From an uncultured Roseburia sp. (GTDB taxonomy: Bacteria > Bacillota > Clostridia > Lachnospirales > Lachnospiraceae), in the NCBI GenBank assembly GCA_905206195.1, contig CAJLGN010000091.1, positions 1-6,211 on the forward strand: a stretch of 6,211 nt of DNA, in the 5' to 3' direction. Below the pieces are notes generated by a model that saw only the letters and a list, made by a program, of their open reading frames with translations, had not been told where the DNA came from and did not search any database. Positions 1-6,211 of this stretch are shown here, in pieces; position 1 is the first letter of the stretch, and every line of letters begins with the position of its first letter. The translations under genes were made by a program, and so were the position numbers.

Positions 1-1203
1 CTTCTTGGCCAGCTTTCTTGACCGGTCGCGCCTCCTCCGCGGGAACTTCGCCACCACACTCTCGATGGGCACCATGCGGACCTTCATGACAGACTCGTGA
101 AGGTTGGTCGTGATGCGCTCCAGATATTCAATCTGCTCATGGAAAGTCTGACTCTGAAAATCACCGGTATCCGTAGAGCTGATGGACACCAGACTATTCT
201 TTGCGATGATAAGCTCAGATACCTGATTCATCAAGGCATCCAGCTTTTCAATATCCACGCGCACAGTGCGGTTGGTCACAGGCTTTGCAACCGCCTGCTT
301 TTTGCCTCCTGCCCCCTGTGCCTTCTGCGGTGCCGCCGGTGAAGCCGATGCCTCCGGGACAGCCGGCTGTGCGCTCTCTTTCGTCTCTGCGATCTCCTGC
401 TTTGCCTCGAACATCTCATACTTGACTTCCTCCCCTACGATCTCCTCGATCTCAGAGACAGCTTTCGCCGCGTCAGAAAGCTTCTCGTAGGGCTCCTCCG
501 TCGCCACAAGAAAACTGAACTCGCACTCGAACTTCTCATCTTCAATATCCTGCGAACTCGGATTGTAAACTAAAATCTCTCCGAACTCCTCCACCGCCTT
601 AAACACAAGAAATGCTCTTGCGGCCTTCAACAAACACTCTTTCTGAATGTAGGCAGTCATGCCGTAAACATGCATCCCGCTGCCCTCAGCCTGCTTGATG
701 CGCTCTTTCTCCGCATCGCTTAGATCGAATTCAAAATACTTCTTCTCAAATCCTGCTGTCTCCACCGGAGCTTGTTCCTGCGCAGCAGGAGCAGCATTGT
801 CCACTGGTGTGCCGCCCTCCGCTGAGGAGATGAACTCATTGAGCTCCTTAATGATCAGTTCGTTGTCCTCTGTCCCCTCGTCCGAGCTCGCTTTTACATT
901 GTTCAAATATCCCTCAATCGCATCCAGGCACTTAAAAAGCAGATCGATCATGGGACTGTTTACCTTAATCTTGTCGCTTCTAACCTCCTGGAACACATTC
1001 TCCATATCATGGGTCAGGTGCTGCATCCGCTTGAAGCCCATGGTACCTGCCATTCCCTTTAAGGAGTGCGCGGCACGGAAAATCTCATTGATCGTGTCCA
1101 TATTCTCAGGATCTTTCTCAAGCTCCATGATACAGTCGCTCAAAGCCTGCAAATGCTCGTTTGTCTCATCAATAAAAATCTCAAGGTATTGGCTTACATC
1201 CAT
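1..1203 (-). CDS. cheA: Chemotaxis histidine kinase CheA, N-terminal 401 residues (3' end off the window)
   Basis: CheA is the cytoplasmic kinase that reads receptor state through CheW and passes phosphate to CheY and CheB. The 401 codons here read open to base 1. P1 (residues 1 to about 125) carries the phosphorylation box AHSLKG with the phospho-acceptor His46, Lys49 and a conserved-looking Glu68. Residues about 156-262 form a P2-like domain that docks CheY/CheB. An Ala/Pro/Gln/Lys-rich linker follows (about 270-310). P3 dimerisation helices start at TVRVDIEKLDALMNQVSELI (313-332), and the P3/P4 junction reads LHESVMKVRMVPIESV (368-383). The kinase domain P4 and the CheW-binding P5 lie outside the window; whole CheA proteins are roughly 650-700 residues. 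The ATG at 1203 is one base past the cheB stop and begins P1 directly, as expected. Oddity: residues 390, 391 and 394 are Arg where the family has hydrophobic residues (see findings). Identification is secure. Confidence 0.97.
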   Translation of the reverse strand, partial: MDVSQYLEIFIDETNEHLQALSDCIMELEKDPENMDTINEIFRAAHSLKGMAGTMGFKRMQHLTHDMENVFQEVRSDKIKVNSPMIDLLFKCLDAIEGYLNNVKASSDEGTEDNELIIKELNEFISSAEGGTPVDNAAPAAQEQAPVETAGFEKKYFEFDLSDAEKERIKQAEGSGMHVYGMTAYIQKECLLKAARAFLVFKAVEEFGEILVYNPSSQDIEDEKFECEFSFLVATEEPYEKLSDAAKAVSEIEEIVGEEVKYEMFEAKQEIAETKESAQPAVPEASASPAAPQKAQGAGGKKQAVAKPVTNRTVRVDIEKLDALMNQVSELIIAKNSLVSISSTDTGDFQSQTFHEQIEYLERITTNLHESVMKVRMVPIESVVAKFPRRRRDRSRKLAKK

Positions 1204-1204
1204 A

Positions 1205-2281
1205 TTACTTTACCCCCACATTCTTTATAATTGATTGTGCAACTTCTGTAAGAGGAACCACTTCATCTACCAGTCCTGTATCCGCGATCGCCTTCGGCAT
1301 CCCGTAGACAACAGACGTCGCTGCATCCTGCGAAATGACGTGCACGGGCTTCTTCTGTGCCAGGGAGAGAATTCCGTTCGTGCCGTCCGCTCCCATTCCC
1401 GTGAGCACTACGCAAACCACCTGATCGTAACCGCAATCGCGCAGAGAATCGTAAGTAATATTTGCGCACGGCCTCAGCCCGCCGATTGCCGGCATGTCAT
1501 TGAGCTTAATCTTATGAGTGCCGTCGAGGCTCTTCTTCACTTCCATATGCCTGCCCCCCGGAGCGATATAGACGATTCCCTTCCTCAGGATATCCCCGTC
1601 GGCCGCCTCCCGCACCTCAATCTTGCTCACTTCATTGAGACGATCCGCCATCGACTTGGTGAACCCGGCTGGCATGTGCTGAACTAGAACCATGGGCGCA
1701 TTCAAGTTGGCCGGAAGAAGAGGAATAACACTCTGCAAAGCCTTGGGGCCACCTGTGGAGCAGGCCAGCGCGATGAGCTTATTGCCGCTTCTCGTTGTAC
1801 CCGCATCCTTTCGCACGACAATCCGCTCGCCGGCAAACTTCTTCGGAACCGGTCGGTTCTTGAGCTCTCTACTATAGCGCTCCGTTCGAAGCACCGCAGA
1901 CAAGACTCCAAGCAAGCGCTTTTTAAAATCCTCGCCCTTGGCCTCAATCACATTCGTCGGCTTCGTCACGAAATCGACAGCACCGCGCTCCATCGCGAGG
2001 ATAGTAACCTCGGCATCCTTGGTTGTCGTCGTGCTGACCATGATGACAGTCGCCTTGATGTGCTCCTTCTGCAGCCGCTCCAAAAGCTCAAGACCGTCCA
2101 TACGGGGCATATTTACATCCAGAACAACGCCGTCATACTCTCTCGTCTTCAGCTTCTCATAACCCTCAAGACCATCGCGGCAGACATCTGCCGCTTGAAA
2201 TGTTTCATCTGAATTGATTATATCACAGATAACCCTTCTCATGAGTGCAGAGTCATCAACAACCAAAATGTTTTTCTTCAT
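1205..2281 (-). CDS. cheB: Chemotaxis protein-glutamate methylesterase/deamidase CheB
   Basis: CheB removes methyl groups from glutamates of chemoreceptors, and in many species deamidates glutamines. It is switched on when CheA phosphorylates its receiver domain, giving adaptation feedback. The 358 residues match the usual full length of about 350. The receiver domain (1 to about 125) shows the acidic pair Asp9-Asp10, phospho-acceptor Asp55 in VVLDVNMPRMDGL, Ser83 or Thr84 at the switch position and Lys107 in FVTKP. A linker of about 40 residues leads to the catalytic domain (about 168-355), with nucleophile Ser175 in ACSTGGP, His202 in VQHMPAGF and Asp299 in TGMGADG, a complete catalytic triad. 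The start at 2281 lies two bases after the upstream stop, has a good ribosome binding site and begins just before the first receiver strand (KKNILVVDDS). No truncation or missing key residue is seen, so the enzyme should be active. Confidence 0.98.
   Translation of the reverse strand: MKKNILVVDDSALMRRVICDIINSDETFQAADVCRDGLEGYEKLKTREYDGVVLDVNMPRMDGLELLERLQKEHIKATVIMVSTTTTKDAEVTILAMERGAVDFVTKPTNVIEAKGEDFKKRLLGVLSAVLRTERYSRELKNRPVPKKFAGERIVVRKDAGTTRSGNKLIALACSTGGPKALQSVIPLLPANLNAPMVLVQHMPAGFTKSMADRLNEVSKIEVREAADGDILRKGIVYIAPGGRHMEVKKSLDGTHKIKLNDMPAIGGLRPCANITYDSLRDCGYDQVVCVVLTGMGADGTNGILSLAQKKPVHVISQDAATSVVYGMPKAIADTGLVDEVVPLTEVAQSIIKNVGVK
1213..1217 (-). promoter_or_regulatory. Probable ribosome binding site of cheA
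   Basis: A GGGGG run lies nine bases before the cheA ATG, inside the last codons of cheB. It is an imperfect Shine-Dalgarno site (no AGGAGG). The cheB stop and cheA start are separated by a single base, so coupling to cheB translation probably contributes. Confidence 0.55.
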
Positions 2282-2283
2282 TT

Positions 2284-3030
2284 TTATCTTCCCCTCTGGC
2301 GTGCGTTGCGCTCTTCTTCAAAAATGAATCTTATAATCTCTTCCCTCACGTTGTTATCCGTGATCAAAAATTCTGCACGCACCTCAAAGAGCTCATCCGG
2401 CGCTTGCTCCATCTGCACACAGCTAATGACTTTTCCGATAATATAGTACTGCTTGTCAACGCTCTCATTTTGCAGCGCGATCTCAAGCAGCAGGTACTGT
2501 CCACTCTCTGCCTCCCCGGTGGTTGCAAAACGGATTCCACCGCCGCTTAAATCCACGATGCGCCCTTTAAATTCTCTCTGTGCGTTATCTCCATTCTCCT
2601 GGAGACTGATAAAGATCGCATCCCCGGATCCGATCTTCGCCTCCTCATCTGAAATGGTGTAATACCTCATATCCAAAATGCAGGGATAGCGGAAAAATTC
2701 ACGCCGCTGGTATTTTTCAATCTGGGACTTCAGCTGCACCTCCAACATATAGACATTCTCACTCTTGTAGCGCTCAACAATCTGCCCAGTTGCCCGGTAA
2801 AGACCCTCCCTGGAAAAAAATACAAACTCATACCGCACCCCCAGTGTCAGCAGGACTAATTTCCCTCTCTCGCTCGGCATAGAAATCTGGAGATTTCCAT
2901 TTTCCTTGAGGTTTAGCACCTGACTCTTATACACCTTAAAGCTTTCATTGTCCTCGTCCATCGTATGCACTTGCTGCATTAAGCTGATGTCAATTTTATC
3001 TCCTGGCCGAATAATTTCTGATAATGTCAT
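2284..3030 (-). CDS. PilZ-domain cyclic di-GMP receptor, YcgR/MotI-like flagellar brake
   Basis: This 248-residue protein has the two-domain plan of YcgR (E. coli, 244 residues) and MotI/YpfA (B. subtilis, 217 residues). Residues 1 to about 100 resemble the YcgR-type N-terminal beta domain. Residues about 105-235 form a PilZ domain. Both cyclic di-GMP contact motifs are intact: the RxxxR motif as Arg110 and Arg114 in QRREFFRYP at the domain junction, and the D/NxSxxG motif as DLSGGG at 160-165. There is no signal peptide or membrane segment, so it is cytosolic. In known relatives, ligand-bound protein contacts the motor or stator and slows or disengages flagellar rotation; that role is inferred here from the family and from the position between flhG and cheB. 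The ATG at 3030 is set by a GAGGAG site nine bases upstream. The C-terminal tail (EEERNARQRGR) is charged and its codons supply the cheB ribosome binding site. The PilZ call is very secure; the brake function is likely. Confidence 0.93.
   Translation of the reverse strand: MTLSEIIRPGDKIDISLMQQVHTMDEDNESFKVYKSQVLNLKENGNLQISMPSERGKLVLLTLGVRYEFVFFSREGLYRATGQIVERYKSENVYMLEVQLKSQIEKYQRREFFRYPCILDMRYYTISDEEAKIGSGDAIFISLQENGDNAQREFKGRIVDLSGGGIRFATTGEAESGQYLLLEIALQNESVDKQYYIIGKVISCVQMEQAPDELFEVRAEFLITDNNVREEIIRFIFEEERNARQRGR
2290..2297 (-). promoter_or_regulatory. Ribosome binding site of cheB
   Basis: AGAGGGGA on the minus strand ends eight bases before the cheB ATG. It is built from the last codons of the PilZ gene (Arg-Gly-Arg-stop). 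It fixes the cheB start at 2281. Confidence 0.75.
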
Positions 3031-3039
3031 AACATCTTA

Positions 3040-3045
3040 CTCCTC
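3040..3045 (-). promoter_or_regulatory. Ribosome binding site of the PilZ gene
   Basis: GAGGAG, nine bases before the ATG at 3030, overlaps the flhG stop codon (TGAGGAG). This is the clearest Shine-Dalgarno site in the window, and it sits in the largest intergenic gap, which is only 13 bases. Confidence 0.8.
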
Positions 3046-3931
3046 ACGCTTCCCGCTTCCAAAAGCTGGAAAGTAAATCTGAGATTCCTCGCGAAATCCT
3101 TTTCTGTTGCTGCTCGTGGTTCAATAACCTTGACGCCATCGCCTCAAATGCCCGCGCCGATTTTGAGGCCGGTGCGTACAGTGAGACAACTTTCTGCTGT
3201 CTTATGGACTTCTCCAACACCTGATCCTGTGGAATCATCCCCACATAGGAAATCTTTTCCTGCAAAAACTGATCCACAACAGAATTCAGCTTATCGTACA
3301 CATTCTTCCCCTCCTGCGCGGTAAGCACCCGGTTGGCGAGAATGCTCACATCGGTATCCGCACAGTCAAACTTCGGATTCCGATACAGCGCTTTTAACAG
3401 AGAGTACGCGTCCGTCAGTGAGCTTGGATCCGGTGTTGTCACCACGATCACCTCCTGGCTCGCCATCACAAACTCGAGTACTCGATTGGATATCCCCGCC
3501 CCAGTATCAACAATGATCACATCCGCCATGCGATCCAGCTCTGCAAAACATTTGATCAAGTAGTACAGTTGGTCCTGCGTCAGCTCACTCAGCTCTGTAA
3601 TTCCCGTTCCGCCTGAGATGAATCCCATCCCAAGAGGTCCCTCCGAGATGATCTCCTCGATCGTCTTGCCGCGGAAGATCAGATCTGACAGATTCCACTT
3701 TGGAACCGCACCGAACATAACCTCCACATTTGCAAGCCCAAAATCTGCATCAAATACCAGAACCTTTTTTCCGAGCTTCTGCATCTGCACACCAAGATTG
3801 ACTGCTATGTTGGACTTTCCAACTCCGCCCTTCCCGCTGGTGACAGTAATGACTCTGGCATTCGGCTTGCTTTTTTGATTTTTCAATTTCACAACATTTC
3901 GAAGCTTCTCTGCCTGATCCATTCGCGTCAT
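3044..3931 (-). CDS. flhG: MinD-like ATPase FlhG (YlxH/FleN), flagellar number and placement regulator
   Basis: FlhG is a ParA/MinD-family ATPase that works with FlhF to control flagellar number and position; its N-terminus stimulates the FlhF GTPase. At 295 residues it has the usual length. The N-terminal activator motif DQAxxLR is present as DQAEKLR (residues 5-11). The deviant Walker A reads TSGKGGVGKS (31-40), with signature Lys34 and P-loop Lys39. Switch I is FDADFGLAN (60-68, Asp61 and Asp63) and switch II is IIVDTGAGIS (139-148, Asp142). TTPDPSSLTDAY (165-176) is typical of the family. The last 18 residues or so (from RISRGISDLL) look like an amphipathic helix, consistent with the MinD-type membrane-binding tail. 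The start overlaps the flhF stop in ATGA, suggesting translational coupling. Starting at 3931 puts three residues before DQA, as in the B. subtilis protein, while an ATG at codon 4 is an alternative. The partner gene flhF lies directly upstream. Confidence 0.96.
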   Translation of the reverse strand: MTRMDQAEKLRNVVKLKNQKSKPNARVITVTSGKGGVGKSNIAVNLGVQMQKLGKKVLVFDADFGLANVEVMFGAVPKWNLSDLIFRGKTIEEIISEGPLGMGFISGGTGITELSELTQDQLYYLIKCFAELDRMADVIIVDTGAGISNRVLEFVMASQEVIVVTTPDPSSLTDAYSLLKALYRNPKFDCADTDVSILANRVLTAQEGKNVYDKLNSVVDQFLQEKISYVGMIPQDQVLEKSIRQQKVVSLYAPASKSARAFEAMASRLLNHEQQQKRISRGISDLLSSFWKREA

Positions 3932-5199
3932 CGGCCTCCCAGTAATTGTTTCACAATCTTTTGTGTATCGAACAGTTCAATGTCGTCCGGCACATTCTGT
4001 CCCGCCGTCATGTAGGACAATCTAGCACCTGAATACAATTTGATGTTCAAAATATTTCCGTAGGTCGTCGTCTCATCCAATTTTGTAAAAATCAGCTTAT
4101 ATTCCGCAATTTTCTTATAGATGTCCGCAATTTCGAGAAGATCGCGATACTTCGTCGTCGCACTTAGCACGAGATAGACTTCCTTCTCGTACGCCGCATC
4201 GAGGCCATCCACGAGCTTCTTCATATCGCTGCACTGCACATCGTTCTTGTGGGAAAACCCTGCGGTGTCCACAAAAATAAGATCACAGTCACTCGCACGC
4301 TCAATCGCAGCATTCATCTCCTCCACAGAGTAAATGACGCTCATCGGAGCGTCAAGAATATTCGCGTAAATGCGAAGCTGCTCCGTCGCCGCAATCCGGT
4401 AGGTGTCCGCTGTCAAAAACGCAACCTTTCTCTCCTCATTTACCTTGTAGCTCGAAGCGATCTTTGCCAGCGTTGTGGTCTTCCCAACCCCAGTCGGTCC
4501 GATAAAGAAAATAATCTTCGGCTTTTTGCCAGACAAATTGATCGGCTCCGGCTGATCAAGCTTTAAAATCAGCTTCTGATATACATTCGAGAGAATCGAG
4601 TCCACGCTGCTCCCGCTGCTCATCACCTTCTCCGCTTCATCCATGATCTGGTTGACAAACTTCTCATTCACATCATTCTCAAGCAATGTGCGGTACAACA
4701 TTTTGATGAATTGGAATCCCTCCGGGTTTGCAGTTTTCACTTCCGGCTGCTCCTCCTTCCGTTTTCCCTCCACGGAAAGCTGCTTCTCCAATATGTTCGA
4801 CAGATTCTCAAGCCGTCTCTCAAGCCCCTCGTTCGCCGTCTCCTCCCGCTCCTGTCTCATCGGGGTATCCTTTCTTCCCGCCAGCTCCTGGCGCACCGGC
4901 TTTTGGCGCTCTGCTTCGGGCTCGCTCGCCATCCTTGGGAGGTCAATCTTCTCATCCGCCGCCAGACTGATGCCCTCATGCGCCGTTTTGACTGACTCCC
5001 CGGCGGGGAGGGGACTTTGAAAACGCTCCTTCTCCTCCATCGCCACCGTGACCTCATAGCTGATATCCCGAAACATCTTAAACATGCCTTTGGGCTTGAT
5101 CTCCTTGACATTTAAAACCACAGCTCCGGCTCCAAGCTCCTGCCTCGCTTTCTCGACTGCCTCTTCTTTTGTTTTTCCCTGATATTTATTAATGGTCAT
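3928..5199 (-). CDS. flhF: SRP-family GTPase FlhF, flagellar placement
   Basis: FlhF is the third SRP-type GTPase beside Ffh and FtsY. It forms a GTP-dependent homodimer at the membrane and directs where early flagellar components assemble, with FlhG as GTPase activator. The layout of the 423 residues is as follows. The B domain begins with TINKYQGKTKEEAVEKARQE (2-21). A highly charged, probably disordered linker covers about 55-158. The N domain helices span about 160-222. The NG GTPase core has G1 GPTGVGKTTT (234-243), the SRP-type insertion motif DTYRIAATEQL (265-275), G3 DTAG (311-314), G4 TKLDETTTYGN (372-382) and G5 TAGQNVPDDI (398-407). The protein is longer than B. subtilis FlhF (about 366 residues), chiefly because of the linker. 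Residue 315 after DTAG is Phe, where Ffh, FtsY and Bacillus FlhF have Arg. The start codon abuts the flhA stop (TAAATG), and the stop overlaps the flhG start. Confidence 0.97.
   Translation of the reverse strand: MTINKYQGKTKEEAVEKARQELGAGAVVLNVKEIKPKGMFKMFRDISYEVTVAMEEKERFQSPLPAGESVKTAHEGISLAADEKIDLPRMASEPEAERQKPVRQELAGRKDTPMRQEREETANEGLERRLENLSNILEKQLSVEGKRKEEQPEVKTANPEGFQFIKMLYRTLLENDVNEKFVNQIMDEAEKVMSSGSSVDSILSNVYQKLILKLDQPEPINLSGKKPKIIFFIGPTGVGKTTTLAKIASSYKVNEERKVAFLTADTYRIAATEQLRIYANILDAPMSVIYSVEEMNAAIERASDCDLIFVDTAGFSHKNDVQCSDMKKLVDGLDAAYEKEVYLVLSATTKYRDLLEIADIYKKIAEYKLIFTKLDETTTYGNILNIKLYSGARLSYMTAGQNVPDDIELFDTQKIVKQLLGGR
3935..3940 (-). promoter_or_regulatory. Ribosome binding site of flhG, unusually close to its start
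   Basis: GGGAGG lies within the last codons of flhF, only three bases before the flhG ATG at 3931, closer than the usual five to nine. Measured to the in-frame ATG at codon 4 (3922-3920) the spacing is twelve. The site therefore does not decide between the two starts. The ATGA overlap and the family N-terminus favour the first. Confidence 0.6.
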
Positions 5200-6211
5200 T
5201 TATGCGGTCACCATCCCTACTGATTGTAATTCCACGTTCGATTCAACCTCATTGTACGACACAACGATCAAATCCTTAAAATATTCTTCAGTCAATTTCT
5301 TAAAGTACATTCTCACAATCGGAGACGTGATTACGATTGCGCTTTTTCCCATATTTTCGAGCTTTGATACTTCCTCCTCCACAGAGGCCACAATGATCTT
5401 GGTCTTCTCCGGATCAAGGGTCAAATACGCCCCCTGCTCCGTCTGCTTGACGGAGGACATAATCTCCTGCTCCACCTTGGGGTCGAGCGTGATGACGCTC
5501 GTCGTCTCATTTGCCGGAAAATACTTGCTCGAAATCGCGCGCTTTAAGTTCTGCCTCGCGTCCTCCGTCAAGACATCCGTATCCCTCGTGGTGGACGCGT
5601 GATCTGCGAGGGTCTCAAAAATACTCAGGAGATCCCGGATAGAGATTCCCTCGGAGAGCAGATTCTGTAATACTTTCTGCACCTCACCAAGCCCAAGCAG
5701 CTTCGGCACGAGCTCGTCCACGAGCACGGGATTGCTCTCCTTTAAGTTTGTGACAAGATTCTGCACATCCTGTCTGGTGAGCAGCTCTGCGATGTGGGAG
5801 CGGATCACCTCCGTCAGGTGTGTCGCGATGATGGAAGGAGGATCTACCACAGTGTAACCGAGGCTTTCTGCTCGGTCGCTGTGACTCTCGGTGGTGCAGG
5901 TCGCCGGCAGATGGAACGATGGCTCAAAGGTTGGAATACCTGTGATCTCCTCCTCCACATACCCCGGGTTCATTGCCATATAGTGATCGAACAGGATCTC
6001 GCCCTCCGTCACCTGGATCCCCTTGATCTTGATGATGTATTGATTCGGGTTCAGCTGAATGTTATCCCGCAGGCGAATGATCGGAACTACCGTGCCAAGC
6101 TCGAGTGCGATCTGCCTCCGGATCATGACAACGCGATCGAGCAGATCTCCGCCCTGATTCACATCTGCGAGCATAAAGTCGGTATTTTCTGGAAAACAGG
6201 CTGCAAATTCA
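5200..6211 (-). CDS. flhA: Flagellar type III export gate protein FlhA, C-terminal 336 residues (5' part off the window)
   Basis: FlhA forms the nonameric export gate of the flagellar type III secretion apparatus; its cytoplasmic domain docks chaperone-substrate complexes. Only that cytoplasmic domain is present (codons 6210-5203, stop TAA at 5202-5200). The N-terminal membrane half, roughly 350 residues, lies beyond 6211. Segments diagnostic of FlhA are DVNQGGDLLDRVVMIRRQ (fragment residues 16-33), IIRLRDNIQLNPNQYIIKIK (44-63), NPGYVEEEITGIPTFEP (81-97), GYTVVDPPSIIATHLTEVI (118-136), FETLADHA (188-195) and the C-terminal VVSYNEVESNVELQSVG. The Met at 6174 is internal, not the gene start, since the frame stays open to the edge and the conserved domain needs upstream sequence. 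Two oddities: fragment residues 104-111 (TCTTESHS) break a conserved stretch that normally contains a Trp, and the first 15 residues lack the usual GYxLIPL strand. The identity is not in doubt. Confidence 0.97.
   Translation of the reverse strand, partial: EFAACFPENTDFMLADVNQGGDLLDRVVMIRRQIALELGTVVPIIRLRDNIQLNPNQYIIKIKGIQVTEGEILFDHYMAMNPGYVEEEITGIPTFEPSFHLPATCTTESHSDRAESLGYTVVDPPSIIATHLTEVIRSHIAELLTRQDVQNLVTNLKESNPVLVDELVPKLLGLGEVQKVLQNLLSEGISIRDLLSIFETLADHASTTRDTDVLTEDARQNLKRAISSKYFPANETTSVITLDPKVEQEIMSSVKQTEQGAYLTLDPEKTKIIVASVEEEVSKLENMGKSAIVITSPIVRMYFKKLTEEYFKDLIVVSYNEVESNVELQSVGMVTA
5208..5212 (-). promoter_or_regulatory. Weak candidate ribosome binding site of flhF
   Basis: GGTGA within the last codons of flhA ends eight bases before the flhF ATG. 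It is a partial match only; a better AGGGA (5214-5218) is fourteen bases away, which is too far. Because the flhA stop directly abuts the flhF start, reinitiation by ribosomes finishing flhA is a likely main route. Confidence 0.4.

Noticed and set aside
695..1234. Plus-strand open frame of 179 codons opposite cheA
   Set aside because: It lies antisense to conserved CheA P1/P2 coding sequence, is Ser-rich and low in complexity with no recognisable domain, and is explained by the codon pattern of cheA.
1235..1687. Plus-strand open frame of 150 codons opposite cheB
   Set aside because: It is fully antisense to the CheB catalytic domain, its Cys/His/Arg-rich composition is typical of shadow frames, and no motif is seen.
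3031..3043. Promoter or terminator in the flhG/PilZ gap
   Set aside because: Thirteen bases are too few, and the gap is occupied by the ribosome binding site; no hairpin plus T-run is present.
4249..5020. Several plus-strand open frames opposite flhF
   Set aside because: They overlap each other and the FlhF G domain and linker in antisense, and their composition follows from the charged residues of FlhF.
5200..6174. A 324-residue FlhA starting at the Met at 6174
   Set aside because: The frame stays open to the window edge and the conserved cytoplasmic domain continues upstream; this Met is internal to a gene whose 5' half is missing only because of the cut.
1..6211. A novel defence, mobile or regulatory system, CRISPR array, tRNA or riboswitch
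   Set aside because: All but 16 bases between genes are accounted for by six recognised motility and chemotaxis genes. I saw no direct-repeat array, transposase, RNA gene signature or foreign-looking segment on either strand.

Overview
The window is a tightly packed, single-direction stretch of a motility and chemotaxis operon, transcribed entirely on the minus strand. In transcription order it holds: the 3' end of flhA (export gate, 6211-5200), flhF (SRP-type GTPase, 5199-3928), flhG (MinD-like ATPase, 3931-3044), a two-domain PilZ protein of the YcgR/MotI type (3030-2284), cheB (2281-1205) and the 5' two thirds or so of cheA (1203-1). Both end genes run off the window. Junctions range from a 4-base overlap to a 13-base gap, so there is no intergenic space for an internal promoter, terminator or RNA gene, and I found none.

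The order flhA-flhF-flhG-(PilZ)-cheB-cheA matches the fla/che operon layout of Firmicutes. In Bacillus subtilis the order is flhB-flhA-flhF-flhG-cheB-cheA-cheW-cheC-cheD-sigD, without the PilZ gene. Base composition is close to half G+C by eye, and the protein sequences look clostridial. I infer a motile member of the Clostridia, most likely Lachnospiraceae-like, but cannot name a genus.

The genes work together as follows. FlhA gates export of flagellar subunits. FlhF and FlhG set where and how many flagella are built. The PilZ protein would let cyclic di-GMP slow or stop the motor. CheA and CheB are the kinase and the receptor methylesterase of the chemotaxis signalling pathway. Upstream (beyond 6211) I expect the rest of flhA and flhB. 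Downstream (below 1) I expect the rest of cheA, then cheW, cheC, cheD and a sigma-28 gene.

I see no previously undescribed system. The points most worth checking are the PilZ gene inside the operon and three short patches where very conserved protein segments break down. Two of these patches lie at the two window edges (CheA residues 385-399 and the first residues of the FlhA fragment), and one is internal to FlhA. They look more like sequence or assembly error than biology.
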